Counted from the stretch's first letter, positions 1 to 13,258 are shown. The stretch is DNA of 64,000 nt from Orientallactaga sibirica (GCA_036365145.1 JAEOAD010000015.1:40335001-40399000), one strand, 5' to 3'. Translations and numbers: made by a program. The notes: a model not told the origin generated them from the letters alone.

Positions 1-1208
1 CTGTGGACAAATCTGCAGCCTTCTCAACAGCTGTCCCTGCTTGTTGTCAGCTGCCCTGCTAGACCCCCTCACCCAACCTGGAGCCCTGGAGGCAGAGCCT
101 GGCCTCTTCCCAGCCAGTCCTTCCCCCTAACTGGGCTTTCTGGGAGCACAGATCACCCAACCCTCAAGCCTTACAATGGAAGAGGCTTTGGCAGGGAAAA
201 GTCTGAGGCAGCTGAGGAAACTCTGACCTATTTGTCCCAGATCCCCCTCATAGACTCCTCTTCAGTGCTTTCAGGACAATCATCAACCCTGGCTCCCACA
301 TAAGCAGACATATGGAGGTTGGCTGAATAGGCTATTTGCCCAACATGGATGTTCTAAGGAGACATTTTGAGGCCAATTGGAGAAAAGGGATACTCAAGGG
401 ATGGGCAAGGATCCCTGGGTCCATCCCACACCTGACCAGGGGAAGACAACCTGAGGGACATGGATGAGAACTGAAGCAAGTAGCTGGAACCCAAAGCACC
501 CAGCCTCCCCATCTGCTGGGTCTTCCAGTGGGAAAGGAAAGGGTCTGTGGGTGGATGGGGAAAAGGAGAACAGTAAGGAAGGTATGCATGCTGGAAGCAG
601 AATAGAGGTGACTATTGGGAATCCTTCCATTCTTCATTCCATGCAGTCTCTGTCTCAGATAGAGCCATGGTCCATCATAAGCAAAGCTGCTGGTCACTAT
701 GACCAGAAAAATGGTGACTACCCTCCAGATAGGTGAGTTAGGGAGAAGCAGAACTGGGTGGGAAAGAGCAGGGTTGTGGTTGGTAATGCTGGGTCTGGGC
801 CCCTTGATGTCACTCAGGAGCAGATGTAAAGCCAGCAGTTGACTTGATTACAACCCAAGAGATAACCAACCCTAAGTTATCCACCCTCCAACACTGTCAT
901 CTCAAGGCACTTGAGCTCGGCTTCCTCTGTTATCCTCCCTGTCCCAGCCCTGCCCTACTGGAAATGTTTTTCCAGTGATGTCCTCAGTCCTCCAAGCTAT
1001 ACAGAAACTACACCACACGCTGGAGCACTTAGACCTTATCACCTCACCTTTTCTTGCACCCTCTATTATATATCAACCTATTTGATGTTTTCATATATAA
1101 CAGAAATTTTACTTATGTACTTATTTCCTGTCTCCCTTCCAAGAAAGCAAATTCCCTAAAAGCAAGGACCATGTCAGTCCTTTGCAAAGGGCCTGTAGTA
1201 GGTACTCA
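1..1208. other. Intergenic, no gene recognised
   Basis: Single-copy-looking sequence. Short open frames exist on both strands, but I recognise none and none has supporting splice or family signals. Confidence 0.5.
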
Positions 1209-2322
1209 TTTTTTTATTTTTATTTTTTTTTTTTTTTGAGGTAGGGTTTTGCTCTAGCCAAGCTGACCTGGAATTCACTATGTAGTCTCAGGTTGGCCTT
1301 GAACTCAGCAATCCTCCTACCTCTGCTTCCACACCCAGATCAATAATAATTCTTTTGTGACTTTCTATACACATTCATAGATATAGCCATGGCCAATGCA
1401 AGGCCACAGGCAAGAACTCTTCAGTGCAAGGGTTGTGGCAACAGGACATTGTGGATTCTTCAGAAGACAGCACTGACATGCCTCACTGTTTTGAGATTAC
1501 CAGTTTGGATTTCAGAAAGCAAGGACCCTGTACAATACCTGGAGGCTTTCTCATCTCAGATTTTGGGGAGGCCAACTGAATTAGAAGACTCACAAGGTCA
1601 CTGTCCCTAGTAGTGGGCATTGGATAGAACGTAGTTCTTCTTGGCCAGGAGTGGTGGCGCATGCCTTTAATCCCAGCATTGGGGAGGCAGAGGTAGGAGT
1701 GCTGTGAGTTTGAGGCCAGCTTGAGGCTACATATTAGATTCCAGGTCAGCCTGGGCTAGAGTGAGACCCTACCTTAAAAAGAAAAAAAAGAACTGGAGAA
1801 ATGGCTTAGCAGTTAAACGCTTGCCTATGAAGCCTAAGGACCCCGGTTAGAGGCTCAATTCTCCAGGACCCATGTAAGCCAGATGTACAAGGGGGTGCAT
1901 ACATCTGGAGTTCATTTGCAGTGGCTAGAGGCCCTGGCGCACCCATTCTCTCTCTCTCTCTTTCTCTCTACCTGCTTATTTCTGTATCTCTCTCTCTCTC
2001 AAATAAATAAATAAATATTACAAAATAAAATAAAATAAAGTGTTTTTTTAAAAAAGAAAAAAAATGAATCCTCTTGCTGAGAATTTTTTTTCTTTTTTTT
2101 TTCTTTTTTTTTTTTTTTTTTGAGAATTTCTTTACAGGCTGCATTAAAATCTCAAATCAAGGCCAGGCGTGGTGGCGCATGCCTTTAATCCCAGCACTTG
2201 GGAGGCAGAGGTAGGAGGATCTCCGAGAGTTCAAGGCCACCCTGAGACTACATAGTTAATTCCAGGTCAGCCTGGACCAGAGTGAGACCCTATCTCGAAA
2301 AACCAAAAAAAAAAAAAAAAAT
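1209..2322. repeat. SINE block: B1 (-), B1 (+), B2-like (+), B1 (+)
   Basis: B1 on minus at 1209-1341. B1 on plus at 1643-1790, directly followed by a B2-like element at 1791-2030 (GAACTGGAGAAATGGCTTAG to AAATAAATAAATAAA). B1 on plus at 2161-2322, flanked by ATCTCAAATCA copies at about 2149 and 2322. 1342-1642 is unique. Confidence 0.85.
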
Positions 2323-2334
2323 CTCAAATCATCC

Positions 2335-2500
2335 AGCTAGGCGTGGTGGCACATGCCTTTAATTCCAGCACTTGGAAGGCAGAGGAGGAGAATCACCATG
2401 AATTTGAGGGCAGCCTGTGACTACACAGTGAATTTCAGGTCAGCCTGGGCTAGAGGGAGACCCTATCAGAAAATTTTAAAAATCAAGCCAAAAAAAAAAA
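2335..2500 (+). repeat. B1 SINE
   Basis: AGCTAGGCGTGGTGGCACATG to an A tail at 2490-2500. Duplicated at about 8307-8472. Confidence 0.88.
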
Positions 2501-3890
2501 GTGAGAAAGCAGTTCTTTATCCCAGGCAAGACCTTTGTACCAGGCCAAGTCCCCATTGGTAGGCTCCATTTATTTGCCCAAGCTTGAAATCCTAAAGAGG
2601 AAGAACCAGCTCTATTGTAGAAAGTTATGGCTATGACATGGAAGCCCCAGAGCCAAGCACAGAAAGAATGAGGATTCTTCAATAAGTAGTGATGGCAGGT
2701 GGAGTCCTTCACCTGTCCCTACTCTGTGTTACATCAGCAGCATCTAAGTCCACTCCACACTTCTTTGAACACTCATTGGCTCCTATGATAATGCAATTCT
2801 CAGTTTAGATGACTCCAGGAAGCACTTCCTGATACAACTGCTCACATACACACTGCAGGCCAAGTCTCACCTGGTTTATTTTCACTATACCCTGGATTTT
2901 TGCTTTACTGCATTTCTGATACATTATGTAATTACACATCAGCTGGCAGAATGAAAGCTCCATTCAGGCAGGGCCTTTTTCTGTTTGATGGCCCTAAGCA
3001 GTGCACGAGGAATTTGAAATATTTATGAGATGAAAGGAGGGGAAGGAAATCTAGTGGGATGAGAGAAGTGGATGGATGCAGATCAGTAGACCAGGGGAAA
3101 GTTCTAGGTTGAACACAGACAAGAGTTATGGCAGATTAGATAAATGCAGGCTGGGAATTTCTTATTATGGATGAGTAGAGGAAGTAATCAGCAAGGGATT
3201 AAATGAGTTAAATCCTTCAACAAGCTTTCACTGGCACCATGCTGTGTGCTGGACATACAAGGGTAAACCCCACATAGCCCTGACCACAGTGGCCTCATGT
3301 ACCTACAGTGTCCAGAGTCACCATCTCAACCTATGTGTGGGAGACTTGGAAGGGTCTACCAACACTAACCATCTAGAGAAATGCAGATAAAGACAGATCC
3401 AGTTGGGTGATTATGCATCTGTCTCTGAAGTTTGCCCTGGCAAGGTTCCTTCTTTAGTCGTGTTCACTTGTGGATGCCTAACACAAACGGGGATGAAGAG
3501 CAGAGAGGTTTGCCACAAACCACCCTAAAAGATGGCTTCTAAGTGGGACACACAGCAGGTCCTCTGGCTGTGTCCTAAATGCCAATATCCCAACCTCCTA
3601 GAGAGGAAGAGGGTAGGAGGGGACATGACAGCTCCTCCTCTAGACAGACATCAGCAGATGAGCCATGCACATGGCTGCTTCTGCCTTCAATGTGGTTGTC
3701 ACTTGGCACAGAGGCTGGTACCCAGAGCAGTTTAAAGCCTATGCTTGTGATTGTACACATAAAGAAAGTACAAAGTTTGGAGTGGCGCATATGGATCTCA
3801 AGTCCTCACTGTACTCATGGATTGGCCCTGGGCAAATCAGTAACCCTCTCTGAACTTCAGTTTCATGTATAAAATAAAAGCAATATCCAG
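2501..3890. other. Unique intergenic sequence (duplicated at 8473-9862)
   Basis: No repeat or gene recognised. Open frames of up to 97 codons at 3579-3872 are duplicated in the other copy but show no family resemblance. Confidence 0.5.
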
Positions 3891-4975
3891 TTTTCTTTCT
3901 TTTTCTTTCTTTCTCTCTCTCTTTTTTTTTTTTTTTTTTTTTTTTGGTTTTTTGAGGTAGGGACTCAATCCAGCTCAGGCTGACCTAGAATTTACTATGT
4001 AGTCTCAGGGTGGCCTCAAACTCACAGCGATCCTCCTACCTCTGCCTCCCGAGCGCTGGGATTAAAGGCGTGTGCCACCATGCCCGGCTTAATGTCCAGT
4101 TTTCAACTGAGATGGGCTATCGACTCCATAGCCTAACAGATGTTGATTCTATTACTAAGGCATAATTCCTGCTTTCAGGCATGTACAGACAACCCTTTTA
4201 ACACAGCCTGGCAGAGCTGAAAGTGAGGGAGAACTCATAACTGGTACTGGGAACCAAGTCAGCACCCCGTGGTCAGGAAATCCACATTACCCAAAGAGAA
4301 GCCCCCAGTGTTCCTCATACAAGTTTAGTCTATAGCCTCAGTAAAATATCTCTCAGCTCCTAGGCATATTGCCTTTAGTCAAAGCTACCTGGGCAAAGTA
4401 AGTGACCTTTCTATAAGATAAAATAAGATAATAAGGGCAAATGGCTGGAGAGATGGCTCAGCAGTTAAAGTACTTGCCTACAAAGCCTAACGACCAGGGT
4501 CTGATTCCCCAGTACCCACATAAAGACAAATGCATAAGGTGGCACATGGGTCTGGAGTTCACTTACAGTGGCTAGAGGCCTAGAATGCCCATTCTTTTTT
4601 TTTTTTTTTGGTGGGGGTTTCCAGGTAGGGTCTCACTCTAGTCCAGGCTGACCTGGAATTCACTATGTAGTCTCAGGGTGGCCTTGAGCTTATGGTGATC
4701 CTCCTACTTCTGCCTCCTGAGTGCTGGGATTAAAGGCGTGTGCTACCATGCCGCGCTTTCTATCTGCCTCTCTCTCTCAAATATTATCTTTTTTTTTGGT
4801 TTTTTTTCCGAGGTAGGGTCTCACTCTAGCTCAGAGCTGACCTGGAATTCACCTATGTAGTCTCAGGGTGGCCTCAAACTCATGGCGATCCTCCTATCTC
4901 TGCCTCCTGAGTGCTGGGATTAAAGGCGTGCGCCACCACACCCGGCTTCTCTCTCTCTCTCAAATAAATAAATAT
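3890..4975. repeat. Nested SINE block
   Basis: A CT/T-rich run and B1 on minus at 3890-4089. A B2-like element on plus starts at 4444 and is broken twice by minus-strand B1s (4591-4757 and 4788-4947). Its CT-rich and AAATAAATAAATA tail pieces reappear at 4758-4787 and 4948-4975. 4090-4443 is unique. Confidence 0.85.
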
Positions 4976-5007
4976 TAAAATATATATTTTTTTACAAAGG
5001 TAAGTGC

Positions 5008-6325
5008 AGGCTGGGTGTGGTGGCGCACGCCTTTAATCCCAGCATTCGGGAGGCAGAGGTAGGGTCTCGCTCTAGCCTTAGGTATAGCCCAGTTCTTTAG
5101 GTTAGCAGCAAAAAAAAAAAAAAAAAAAAAAAATCTGCTGCTGCCACCAGGTGTGGTGGCACACGCCTTTAATCCCAGCACTCTGGAGGCAGAGGTAGGA
5201 GGATCACCATGAGTTCGAGGCCACCCTAAGACTACATAGTGATTCCAGGTCAGCCTGAGACCCTACCTCGAAAAAACAAAACAAAACAGGAAAAAGGGAC
5301 AAAAATGCATCTAAAAGGGTTAACAGAGCTGGAGAGATGGTTCAGTGGTTAAACGCTTGCCTGTGAAGCCTAAGGACCCTGGTTCGAGGCTCAATTCCCC
5401 AGTACACATGTAAGCCAGATGCACAAGGTGGTGCATGCATCTGGAGTTCGTTTGCCATGGCTGGAGGCCCTGGTGCACCCATTCTCTCTCTCTCTCTCTC
5501 TGCCTCTCTCTCTGTGTCTGTTCTCAAATAGATAAAAGAAAAATAAACAAAAAATTTAAAGGGTTAATAGGACGATTAAATGACATGATGGTGCTACATG
5601 CCCAGAAGATAGGTGGCTCATAGTATATACTCCATACATGGTTCAGAATGTCTTTCCTCCTTTTGTCTCCTGATCAAAATTCACCTTATCACTTCATGCA
5701 TTAAAATATTCAGGAGTCTTTACTAACAGTCCTGCCTGCCCCTTGCTTTCTGTCTAAGAGCACAGGAACTGAGTCTCTATATCACCCATCACTGTAGTCC
5801 CTTAACATAGTGTCTGGCCACCAGCTGATGCTCACTTAATTTCACTGAATTAATTGAGCACTTTCTGAGTTCCATTTTACCATCAAAAGAAAAAAAAAAG
5901 CAGACTGAAGATGGTTAAAGGTCCTTGCTTGGAAAGCCTAATAGCTTGGGTTCAATTCCCCAGTAGCCACATAAAGCCAGACACTCAAAGTGGCACAAGC
6001 ATCCGGAGTTCATTGCAGTGACAGGTCCTGGTGTGCCCATACTCTTTCTCTGTCCAACTCTCTTTCAAAATAAATAATAAAAATTGGGGCTGGAAAGATG
6101 GCTTAGTGGTTAAGCACTTGCCTGTGAAGCCTAAGGACCCCAGTTTGAGGCGCTTGCTTGGAAAGCCTGATGGCTTGGGTTTAATTCTCCAGTATCCACG
6201 TAAGCCAGATGCACAAGATGGAGCATGCATCTGGAGTTCGTTTGCAGTGGCTGGAGGCCCTGGTGCACCCATTCTCTCTCTCTCTCTCTGCCTCCTTCTT
6301 TCTCTGTCAAATAAATAAAATTCTT
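5008..6325 (+). repeat. SINE block: B1 x2, B2-like x3
   Basis: A B1 truncated at 5009-5062, B1 at 5146-5288, B2-like at 5328-5552, a diverged B2-like at 5901-6080 and B2-like at 6086-6325. 5553-5900 is unique. Confidence 0.85.
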
Positions 6326-6336
6326 TTTTTAAAAAC

Positions 6337-7288
6337 TGTAAGAGTGTCTTGCCTGAGAGACAAGGTCACTGAGAAAGCAAGCTGGTGCTGAGCAGAAAAC
6401 CTTCTCCCTGTAGACCAGCCAACTGAAAGCTGGAAAAAGCTGCACTGCATGCAGACATATGGGAGACAGAAGTCATCAGCAGTGAAAACAGTGGACACTG
6501 AATATTCAAGTTTGGACATACAGGCCAAATGACTGAATGGGTGCAATAGTGGCATGTCTGCTCTTGAGGTAACCAACTGCTCCATAATTAGACTGAAGGC
6601 CCTCTCTACGGGAGGAAATACATACCTGGTACTGAAAAACCTAAGCAAAAGTCTATGGCAGGAGAGGTCATGAGCCTTAGGGGTATAAAGCCTGCTCTTG
6701 TCTGACTAAATGTATATATTATTCCCACCAAGCTATCCTGAAAGCACTACGCTTAATGTTCATATTCACATATTAATGCCACTCTCACTTCTGGTTAGAG
6801 AAACTTCTCTTTTCAGATGGCGATGACCACTGGGATGACCCAAAAGGCAACATAGTGCTGAGAAGAAGGGATGGAGGAGTGCCCAGCACTGAAACACCTC
6901 TGTCACACCCTCCAAGGCTCAGGGACCATTGCGGAAGAGGGGGCAGATAGAATTGAAGAGCCAAAGGAAGGGTATGACTTTTTTTTTTTTTTTTTTGGCT
7001 TTTCGAGGTAGGGTCTCACTCTAGTTCAGGCTGACCTGGAGTTCACTCTGTATTCTCAGGGTGGCCTCAAACTCTCAGCGATCCTCCTATCTCTGCCTCC
7101 CGACTGCTGGGATTAAAGGCGTGTGCCACCACGCCCGGCAGGGTATGACTTCTTACAATGCAACCGCCCAGACAGAAATTGGCCTCAATATCCATGACCT
7201 TGCAGTACCTAGCAATACCTTTGCAAGACCCTCAAAAATAGAAGAAAAAGATGATGACATCAAATTAAAAGAGAGACTAATGGAGTGA
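6337..7288 (+). mobile_element. LINE-1 3' UTR fragment (in copy A)
   Basis: Matches the 3' UTR seen at 31630-32410 downstream of the LINE-1 ORF2 end, with the same order of blocks (GTAGACCAGCCAACTGAAAG, CCACTGGGATGA, AAATTGGCCT). It is interrupted by a minus-strand B1 at 6978-7140. The terminal G-rich block and A tail are missing. Confidence 0.8.
6978..7140 (-). repeat. B1 SINE in LINE-1 3' UTR
   Basis: T run, GGCTTTTCGAGGTAGGGTC, to CACGCCCGGC. It is flanked by GGGTATGACTT on the left and GGGTATGACTTC on the right, a target-site duplication. Confidence 0.88.
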
Positions 7289-8139
7289 CATTTAAAAATA
7301 AAACATGACAAGGAATGAAGTGACATCTTTATCTTCAATCTCACTAAATAAATAAAAATATTTAAAAAATAAAGTGAGAATGCTATACTATTTTCTAAGT
7401 ATAGAGAAATGCTCATGAAAAACAAAAGTTTGATTCCCCACCCACAAAGCTGTGGCAAAGTGGCACATGATCCATGAGAGTTTGGGGAAAAGCTGGAGGC
7501 CTTGATTGGAGGCAATTCTCTTTCTCTCTCTTTCTCTGCAAATAGATAAAAATAGAACACTCCAATTTTACCAAACCTGAGATCCCAGACTATCCTTAAA
7601 GGCTCAGGCTAGAGTCAGTAAGAAGTAGCCTGAAACAAACCCAACAGTTGGCTCTGGGGCTGCAGAAGACAAGGCCACTATGAGGTCCATATTGGGACAT
7701 CTAGGATCCTTTAAGACTGTAAGGAAATGCATAGGCCTGTTGGCTCAATTTGAAGTGAGCCAGTCATGCCTTTAATACCAGCATTTGAGAGGCAGAGGTA
7801 GGAGGATCCCCATGTGAGTTTGAGGCCACCTGAGAGTACAAGGTGAATTCCAGGTCAGCCTGGGCCAGAGTGAGCCCTACCTCAAAAAACCAAAAAATCA
7901 CTAAAACAAAATAAAATAAAATAAAATAAAATAAAATTGCCTCAGAAATAAACAATGTTCTTGAGTTGTCAGTGGTACATGCTGAAGGCCCCAGCCATCT
8001 TATTCTGCCCCCTTTGGAAGGCTGAACAAGGAGGCTATTGGCCGTGAGTTCAACAACCAAGAGACAAAGAGTGTGGACCAGGTCAGTCTGGGCTATGGTG
8101 GTGCCATTACCTTGAACAAAAAAAATTGAGTAGTAGGCT
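7289..8139. other. Spacer between the two duplication copies
   Basis: A diverged B2-like element at about 7425-7552 and a B1 at 7757-7935. 7966-8120 may be a much-decayed B1. The rest is unrecognised. None of this follows copy B, so it is not part of the repeated unit seen there. Confidence 0.55.
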
Positions 8140-8285
8140 CCAGGAGATATGTTCCTTAAAGGTTAAGACAGACCTCTGCCTGTCTGGCTAAATTATATAT
8201 TATTCCCTCCAACCCACCCTCAAAGCAGTTGCTTAATGTTCATGTTCACATATTAATGCTTCTTCACTGGCTGGTTACAAAGACT
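8140..8285 (+). mobile_element. Diverged LINE-1 3' UTR fragment
   Basis: Resembles 6690-6800 of the 3' UTR (TCTGGCTAAATTATATATTATTCCC, the CATATTAATGC block and CTGGTTA) but is clearly more diverged than copies A and B are from each other. It sits exactly at the left junction of copy B. Confidence 0.6.
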
Positions 8286-9888
8286 AAAAAAAATCTCAAA
8301 CCATCCAGCTAGGCGTGGTGGCACATGCCTTTAATTCCAGCACTTGGAAGGCAGAGGAGGAGAATCACCATGAATTTGAGGGCAGCCTGTGACTACACAG
8401 TGAATTTCAGGTCAGCCTGGGCTAGAGGGAGACCCTATCAGAAAATTTTAAAAATCAAGCCAAAAAAAAAAAAGTGAGAAAGCAGTTCTTTATCCCAGGC
8501 AAGACCTTTGTACCAGGCCAAGTCCCCATTGGTAGGCTCCATTTATTTGCCCAAGCTTGAAATCCTAAAGAGGAAGAACCAGCTCTATTGTAGAAAGTTA
8601 TGGCTATGACATGGAAGCCCCAGAGCCAAGCACAGAAAGAATGAGGATTCTTCAATAAGTAGTGATGGCAGGTGGAGTCCTTCACCTGTCCCTACTTTGT
8701 GTTACATCAGCAGCATCTAAGTCCACTCCACACTTCTTTGAACACTCATTGGCTCCTATGATAATGCAATTCTCAGTTTAGATGACTCCAGGAAGCACTT
8801 CCTGATACAACTGCTCACATACACACTGCAGGCCAAGTCTCACCTGGTTTATTTTCACTATACCCTGGATTTTTGCTTTACTGCATTTCTGATACATTAT
8901 GTAATTACACATCAGCTGGCAGAATGAAAGCTCCATTCAGGCAGGGCCTTTTTCTGTTTGATGGCCTAAGCAGTGCACGAGGAATTTGAAATATTTATGA
9001 GATGAAAGGAGGGGAAGGAAATCTAGTGGGATGAGAGAAGTGGATGGATGCAGATCAGTAGACCAGGGGAAAGTTCTAGGTTGAACACAGACAAGAGTTA
9101 TGGCAGATTAGATAAATGCAGGCTGGGAATTTCTTATTATGGATGAGTAGAGGAAGTAATCAGCAAGGGATTAAATGAGTTAAATCCTTCAACAAGCTTT
9201 CACTGGCACCATGCTGTGTGCTGGACATACAAGGGTAAACCCCACATAGCCCTGACCACAGTGGCCTCATGTACCTACAGTGTCCAGAGTCACCATCTCA
9301 ACCTATGTGTGGGAGACTTGGAAGGGTCTACCAACACTAACCATCTAGAGAAATGCAGATAAAGACAGATCCAGTTGGGTGATTATGCATCTGTCTCTGA
9401 AGTTTGCCCTGGCAAGGTTCCTTCTTTAGTCGTGTTCACTTATGGATGCCTAACACAAACGGGGATGAAGAGCAGAGAGGTTTGCCACAAACCACCCTAA
9501 AAGATGGCTTCTAAGTGGGACACACAGCAGGTCCTCTAGCTGTGTCCTAAATGCCAATATCCCAACCTCCTAGAGAGGAAGAGGGTAGGAGGGGACATGA
9601 CAGCTCCTCTAGACAGACATCAGCAGATGAGCCATGCACATGGCTGCTTCTGCCTTCAATGTGGTTGTCACTTGGCACAGAGGCTGGTACCCAGAGCAGT
9701 TTAAAGCCTATGCTTGTGATTGTACACATAAAGAAAGTACAAAGTTTGGAGTGGCGCATATGGATCTCAAGTCCTCACTGTACTCATGGATTGGCCCTGG
9801 GCAAATCAGTAACCCTCTCTGAACTTCAGTTTCATGTATAAAATAAAAGCAATATCCAGTTTTTTTCTTTCTTTTTCTTTCTCTCTCT

Positions 9889-9923
<35 letters not shown>

Positions 9924-12900
9924 AGGTAGGGACTCAATCCAGCTCAGGCTGACCTAGAATTTACTATGTAGTCTCAGGGTGGCCTCAAACTCACAGCGAT
10001 CCTCCTACCTCTGCCTCCCGGCGCTGGGATTAAAGCGTGCGCCACCATGCCCGGCTTAATGTCCAGTTTTCAACTGAGATGGGCTATCGACTCCATAGCC
10101 TAACAGATGTTGATTCTATTACTAAGGCATAATTCCTGCTTTCAGGCATGTACAGACAACCCTTTTAACACAGCCTGGCAGAGCTGAAAGTGAGGGAGAA
10201 CTCATAACTGGTACTGGGAACCAAGTCAGCACCCCGTGGTCAGGAAATCCACATTACCCAAAGAGAAGCCCCCAGTGTTCCTCATACAAGTTTAGTCTAT
10301 AGCCTCAGTAAAATATCTCTCAGCTCCTAGGCATATTGCCTTTAGTCAAAGCTACCTGGGCAAAGTAAGTGACCTTTCTATAAGATAAAATAAGATAATA
10401 AGGGCAAATGGCTGGAGAGATGGCTCAGCAGTTAAAGTACTTGCCTACAAAGCCTAACGACCAGGGTCTGATTCCCCAGTACCCACATAAAGACAAATGC
10501 ATAAGGTGGCGCATGGGTCTGGAGTTCACTTACAGTGGCTAGAGGCCTAGAATGCCCATTCTTTTTTATTTTTTTTGGTGGGGGGGTTTCCAGGTAGGGT
10601 CTCACTCTAGTCCAGGCTGACCTGGAATTCACTATGTAGTCTCAGGGTGGCCTTGAGCTTATGGTGATCCTCCTACTTCTGCCTCCTGAGTGCTGGGATT
10701 AAAGGCGTGTGCTACCATGCCGCGCTTTCTATCTGCCTCTTTCTCTCTCAAATATTATCTTTTTTTTTTGGTTTTTTTTCCGAGGTAGGGTCTCACTCTA
10801 GCTCAGAGCTGACCTGGAATTCACCTATGTAGTCTCAGGGTGGCCTCAAACACATGGTGATCCTCCTATTTCTGCCTCCCGAGTGCTGGGATTAAAGGCG
10901 TGCGCCACCACACCTGGCTTCTCTCTCTCTCTCTCTCAAATAAATAACTATTAAAATATATTTTTTTAAAAAAAAAGGTAAGTGCAGGCTGGGTGTGGTG
11001 GCACATGCCTTTAATCCCAGCATTCGGGAGGCAGAGGTAGGGTCTCGCTCTAGCCTTAGGTATAGCCCAGTTCTTTAGGTTAGCAGCAACCAAAAAAAAA
11101 AAAAAGAAGCTGCTGCCACCAGGTGTGGTGGCACACGCCTTTAATCCCAGCACTCTGGAGGCAGAGGTAGGAGAATCACCATGAGTTCGAGGCCACCCTA
11201 AGACTACATAGTGAATTCCAGGTCAGCCTGAGACCCTACCTCGAAAAAACAAAACAAAACAGGAAAAAGGGACAAAAATGCATCTAAAAGGGTTAATAGA
11301 GCTGGAGAGATGGTTTAGTGGTTAAACACTTGCCTGTGAAGCCTAAGGACCCTGGTTCGAGGCTCAATTCCCCAATACACATGTAAGCCAGATGCACAAG
11401 GTGGTGCATACATCTGGAGTTCATTTGCCATGGCTGGAGGCTCTGGTGCGCCCATTCTCTCTCTCTCTCTCTCTGCCTCTCTCTCTGTGTCTGTTCTCAA
11501 ATAGATAAAGAAAAATAAACAAAAAATTTAAAGGGTTAATAGGACGATTAAATGACATGATGGTGCTACATGCCCAGAAGATAGGTAGCTCTTAGTATAT
11601 ACTCCATACATGGTTCAGAATGTCTTTCCTCCTTTTGTCTCCTGATCAAAATTCACCTTATCACTTCATGCATTAAAATATTCAGGAGTCTTTACTAACA
11701 GTCCTGCCTGCCCCTTGCTTTCTGTCTAAGAGCACAGGAACTGAGTCTGTATCACCCATCACTGTAGTCCCTTAACATAGTGTCTGGCCACCAGCTGATG
11801 CTCACTTAATTTCACTGAATTAATTGAGCACTTTCTGAGTTCCATTTTACCATCAAAAGATAAAAAAAAAGCAGACTGAAGATGGTTAAAGGTCCTTGCT
11901 TGGAAAGCCTGATGGCTTGGGTTCAATTCCCCAGTAGCCACATAAAGCCAGATACTCAAAGTGGCACAAGCATCCGGAGTTCATTGCAGTGACAGGTCCT
12001 GGTGTGCCCATACTCTTTCTCTGTCCAACTCTCTTTCAAAATAAATAATAAAAATTGGGGCTAGAAAGATGGCTTAGTGGTTAAGCGCTTGCCTGTGAAG
12101 CCTAAGGACCCCAGTTTGAGGCGCTTGCTTGGAAAGCCTGATGGCTTGGGTTTAATTCCTCAGTATCCACTTAAGCCAGATGCACAAGATGGCGCATGCA
12201 TCTGGAGTTCGTTTGCAGTGGCTGGAGGCCCTGGTGCACCCATTCTCTCTCTCTCTCTCTGCCTCCTTCTTTCTCTGTCAAATAAATAAAATTCTTTTTT
12301 TAAAAACTGTAAGAGTATCTTGCCTGAGAGGCAAGGTCACTGAGAAAGCAAGCTGGTGCTGAGCAGAAAACCTTCTCCCTGTAGACCAGCCAACTGAAAG
12401 CTGGAAAAAGCTGCACTGCATGCAGACATATGGGAGACAGAAGATATCAGCAGTGAAAACAGTGGACACTGAATATTCAAGTTTGGACATACAGGCCAAA
12501 TGACTGAATGGGTGCAATAGTGGCATGTCTGCTCTTGAGGTAACCAACTGCTCCATAATTAGACTGAAGGCCCTCTCTATGGGAGGGAATACATACCTGG
12601 TACTGAAAAACATAAGCAAAAGTCTATGGCAGGAGAGGTCATGAGCCTTAGGGGTATAAAGCCTGCTCTTGTCTGACTAAATGTATATATTATTCCCACC
12701 AAGCTATCCTGAAAACACTACGCTTAATGTTCATATTCACATATTAATGCCACTCTCACTTCTGGTTAGAGAAGCTTCTCTTTTCAGATGGCGATGACCA
12801 CTGGGATGACCCAAAAGGCAACATAGTGCTGAGAAGAAGGGATGGAGGAGTGCCCAGCACTGAAACACCTCTGTCACACCCTCCAAGGCTCAGGGACCAT

Positions 12901-13258
12901 TGCGGAAGAGGGGGCAGATAGAATTGAAGAGCCAAAGGAAGGGTATAACTTTTTTTTTTTTTTTTTGGCTTTTCGAGGTAGGGTCTCACTCTAGTTCAGG
13001 CTGACCTGGAGTTCACTCTGTATTCTCAGGGTGGCCTCAAACTCTCAGCAATCCTCCTATCTCTGCCTCCCGACTGCTGGGATTAAAGGCGTGCGCCACC
13101 ACGCCCAGCAGGGTATGACTTCTTACAATGCAACCGCCCAGACAGAAATTGGCCTCAATATCCATGACCTTGCAGTACCTAGCAATACCTTTGCAAGACC
13201 CTCAAAAATAGAAGAAAAAGATGATGACATCAAATTAAAAGAGAGACTAATGGAGTGA
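8286..13258 (+). repeat. Long duplication, copy B (about 4.97 kb)
   Basis: Second copy of 2315-7288. Unlike copy A, its right end runs on into the proper LINE-1 3' terminus (13259-13368), so copy B keeps the original right junction. Its left junction is an A-rich tract fused to a different LINE-1 3' UTR fragment (8140-8285). Confidence 0.95.
8305..12298. repeat. SINEs of copy B (counterparts of 2335-6325)
   Basis: Same order as copy A: B1 at about 8307-8472, B1 on minus at 9890-10056, nested B2-like/B1/B1 at 10411-10947, B1s at 10986-11250, and B2-like elements at 11300-11520, 11875-12050 and 12058-12298. Confidence 0.85.

Larger units (their letters stand above)
2315..7288 (+). repeat. Long duplication, copy A (about 4.97 kb)
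   Basis: Near-identical to 8286-13258 at an offset of 5970-5973. By eye, differences are about one per 100-150 bases, mostly single substitutions and small indels: for example, CTCCTCCTCTAG here against CTCCTCTAG in copy B. It starts in the A tail of the B1 at 2161-2322. It ends inside a LINE-1 3' UTR, at GGAGTGA. It contains unique sequence (2501-3890, 4090-4440, 5553-5900), several nested SINEs and the LINE-1 part 6337-7288. No coding exon is seen in it. Confidence 0.95.

Noticed and set aside
3579..3872. 97-codon frame conserved in both duplication copies
   Set aside because: Conservation is explained by recent duplication; copy B has a 3-base deletion, and there is no splice, promoter or family support.
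5328..5400. tRNA-like A and B boxes in the B2-like SINEs as possible tRNA genes
   Set aside because: They occur in dozens of dispersed copies with SINE bodies and tails, and no cloverleaf with a CCA-ready acceptor stem.
7966..8120. Possible gene fragment in the spacer between duplicated copies
   Set aside because: Looks like a badly decayed B1 (ACATGCTGAAGGCCCCAGCC, then GAGTTCAACAACCAAG); too diverged to call firmly.
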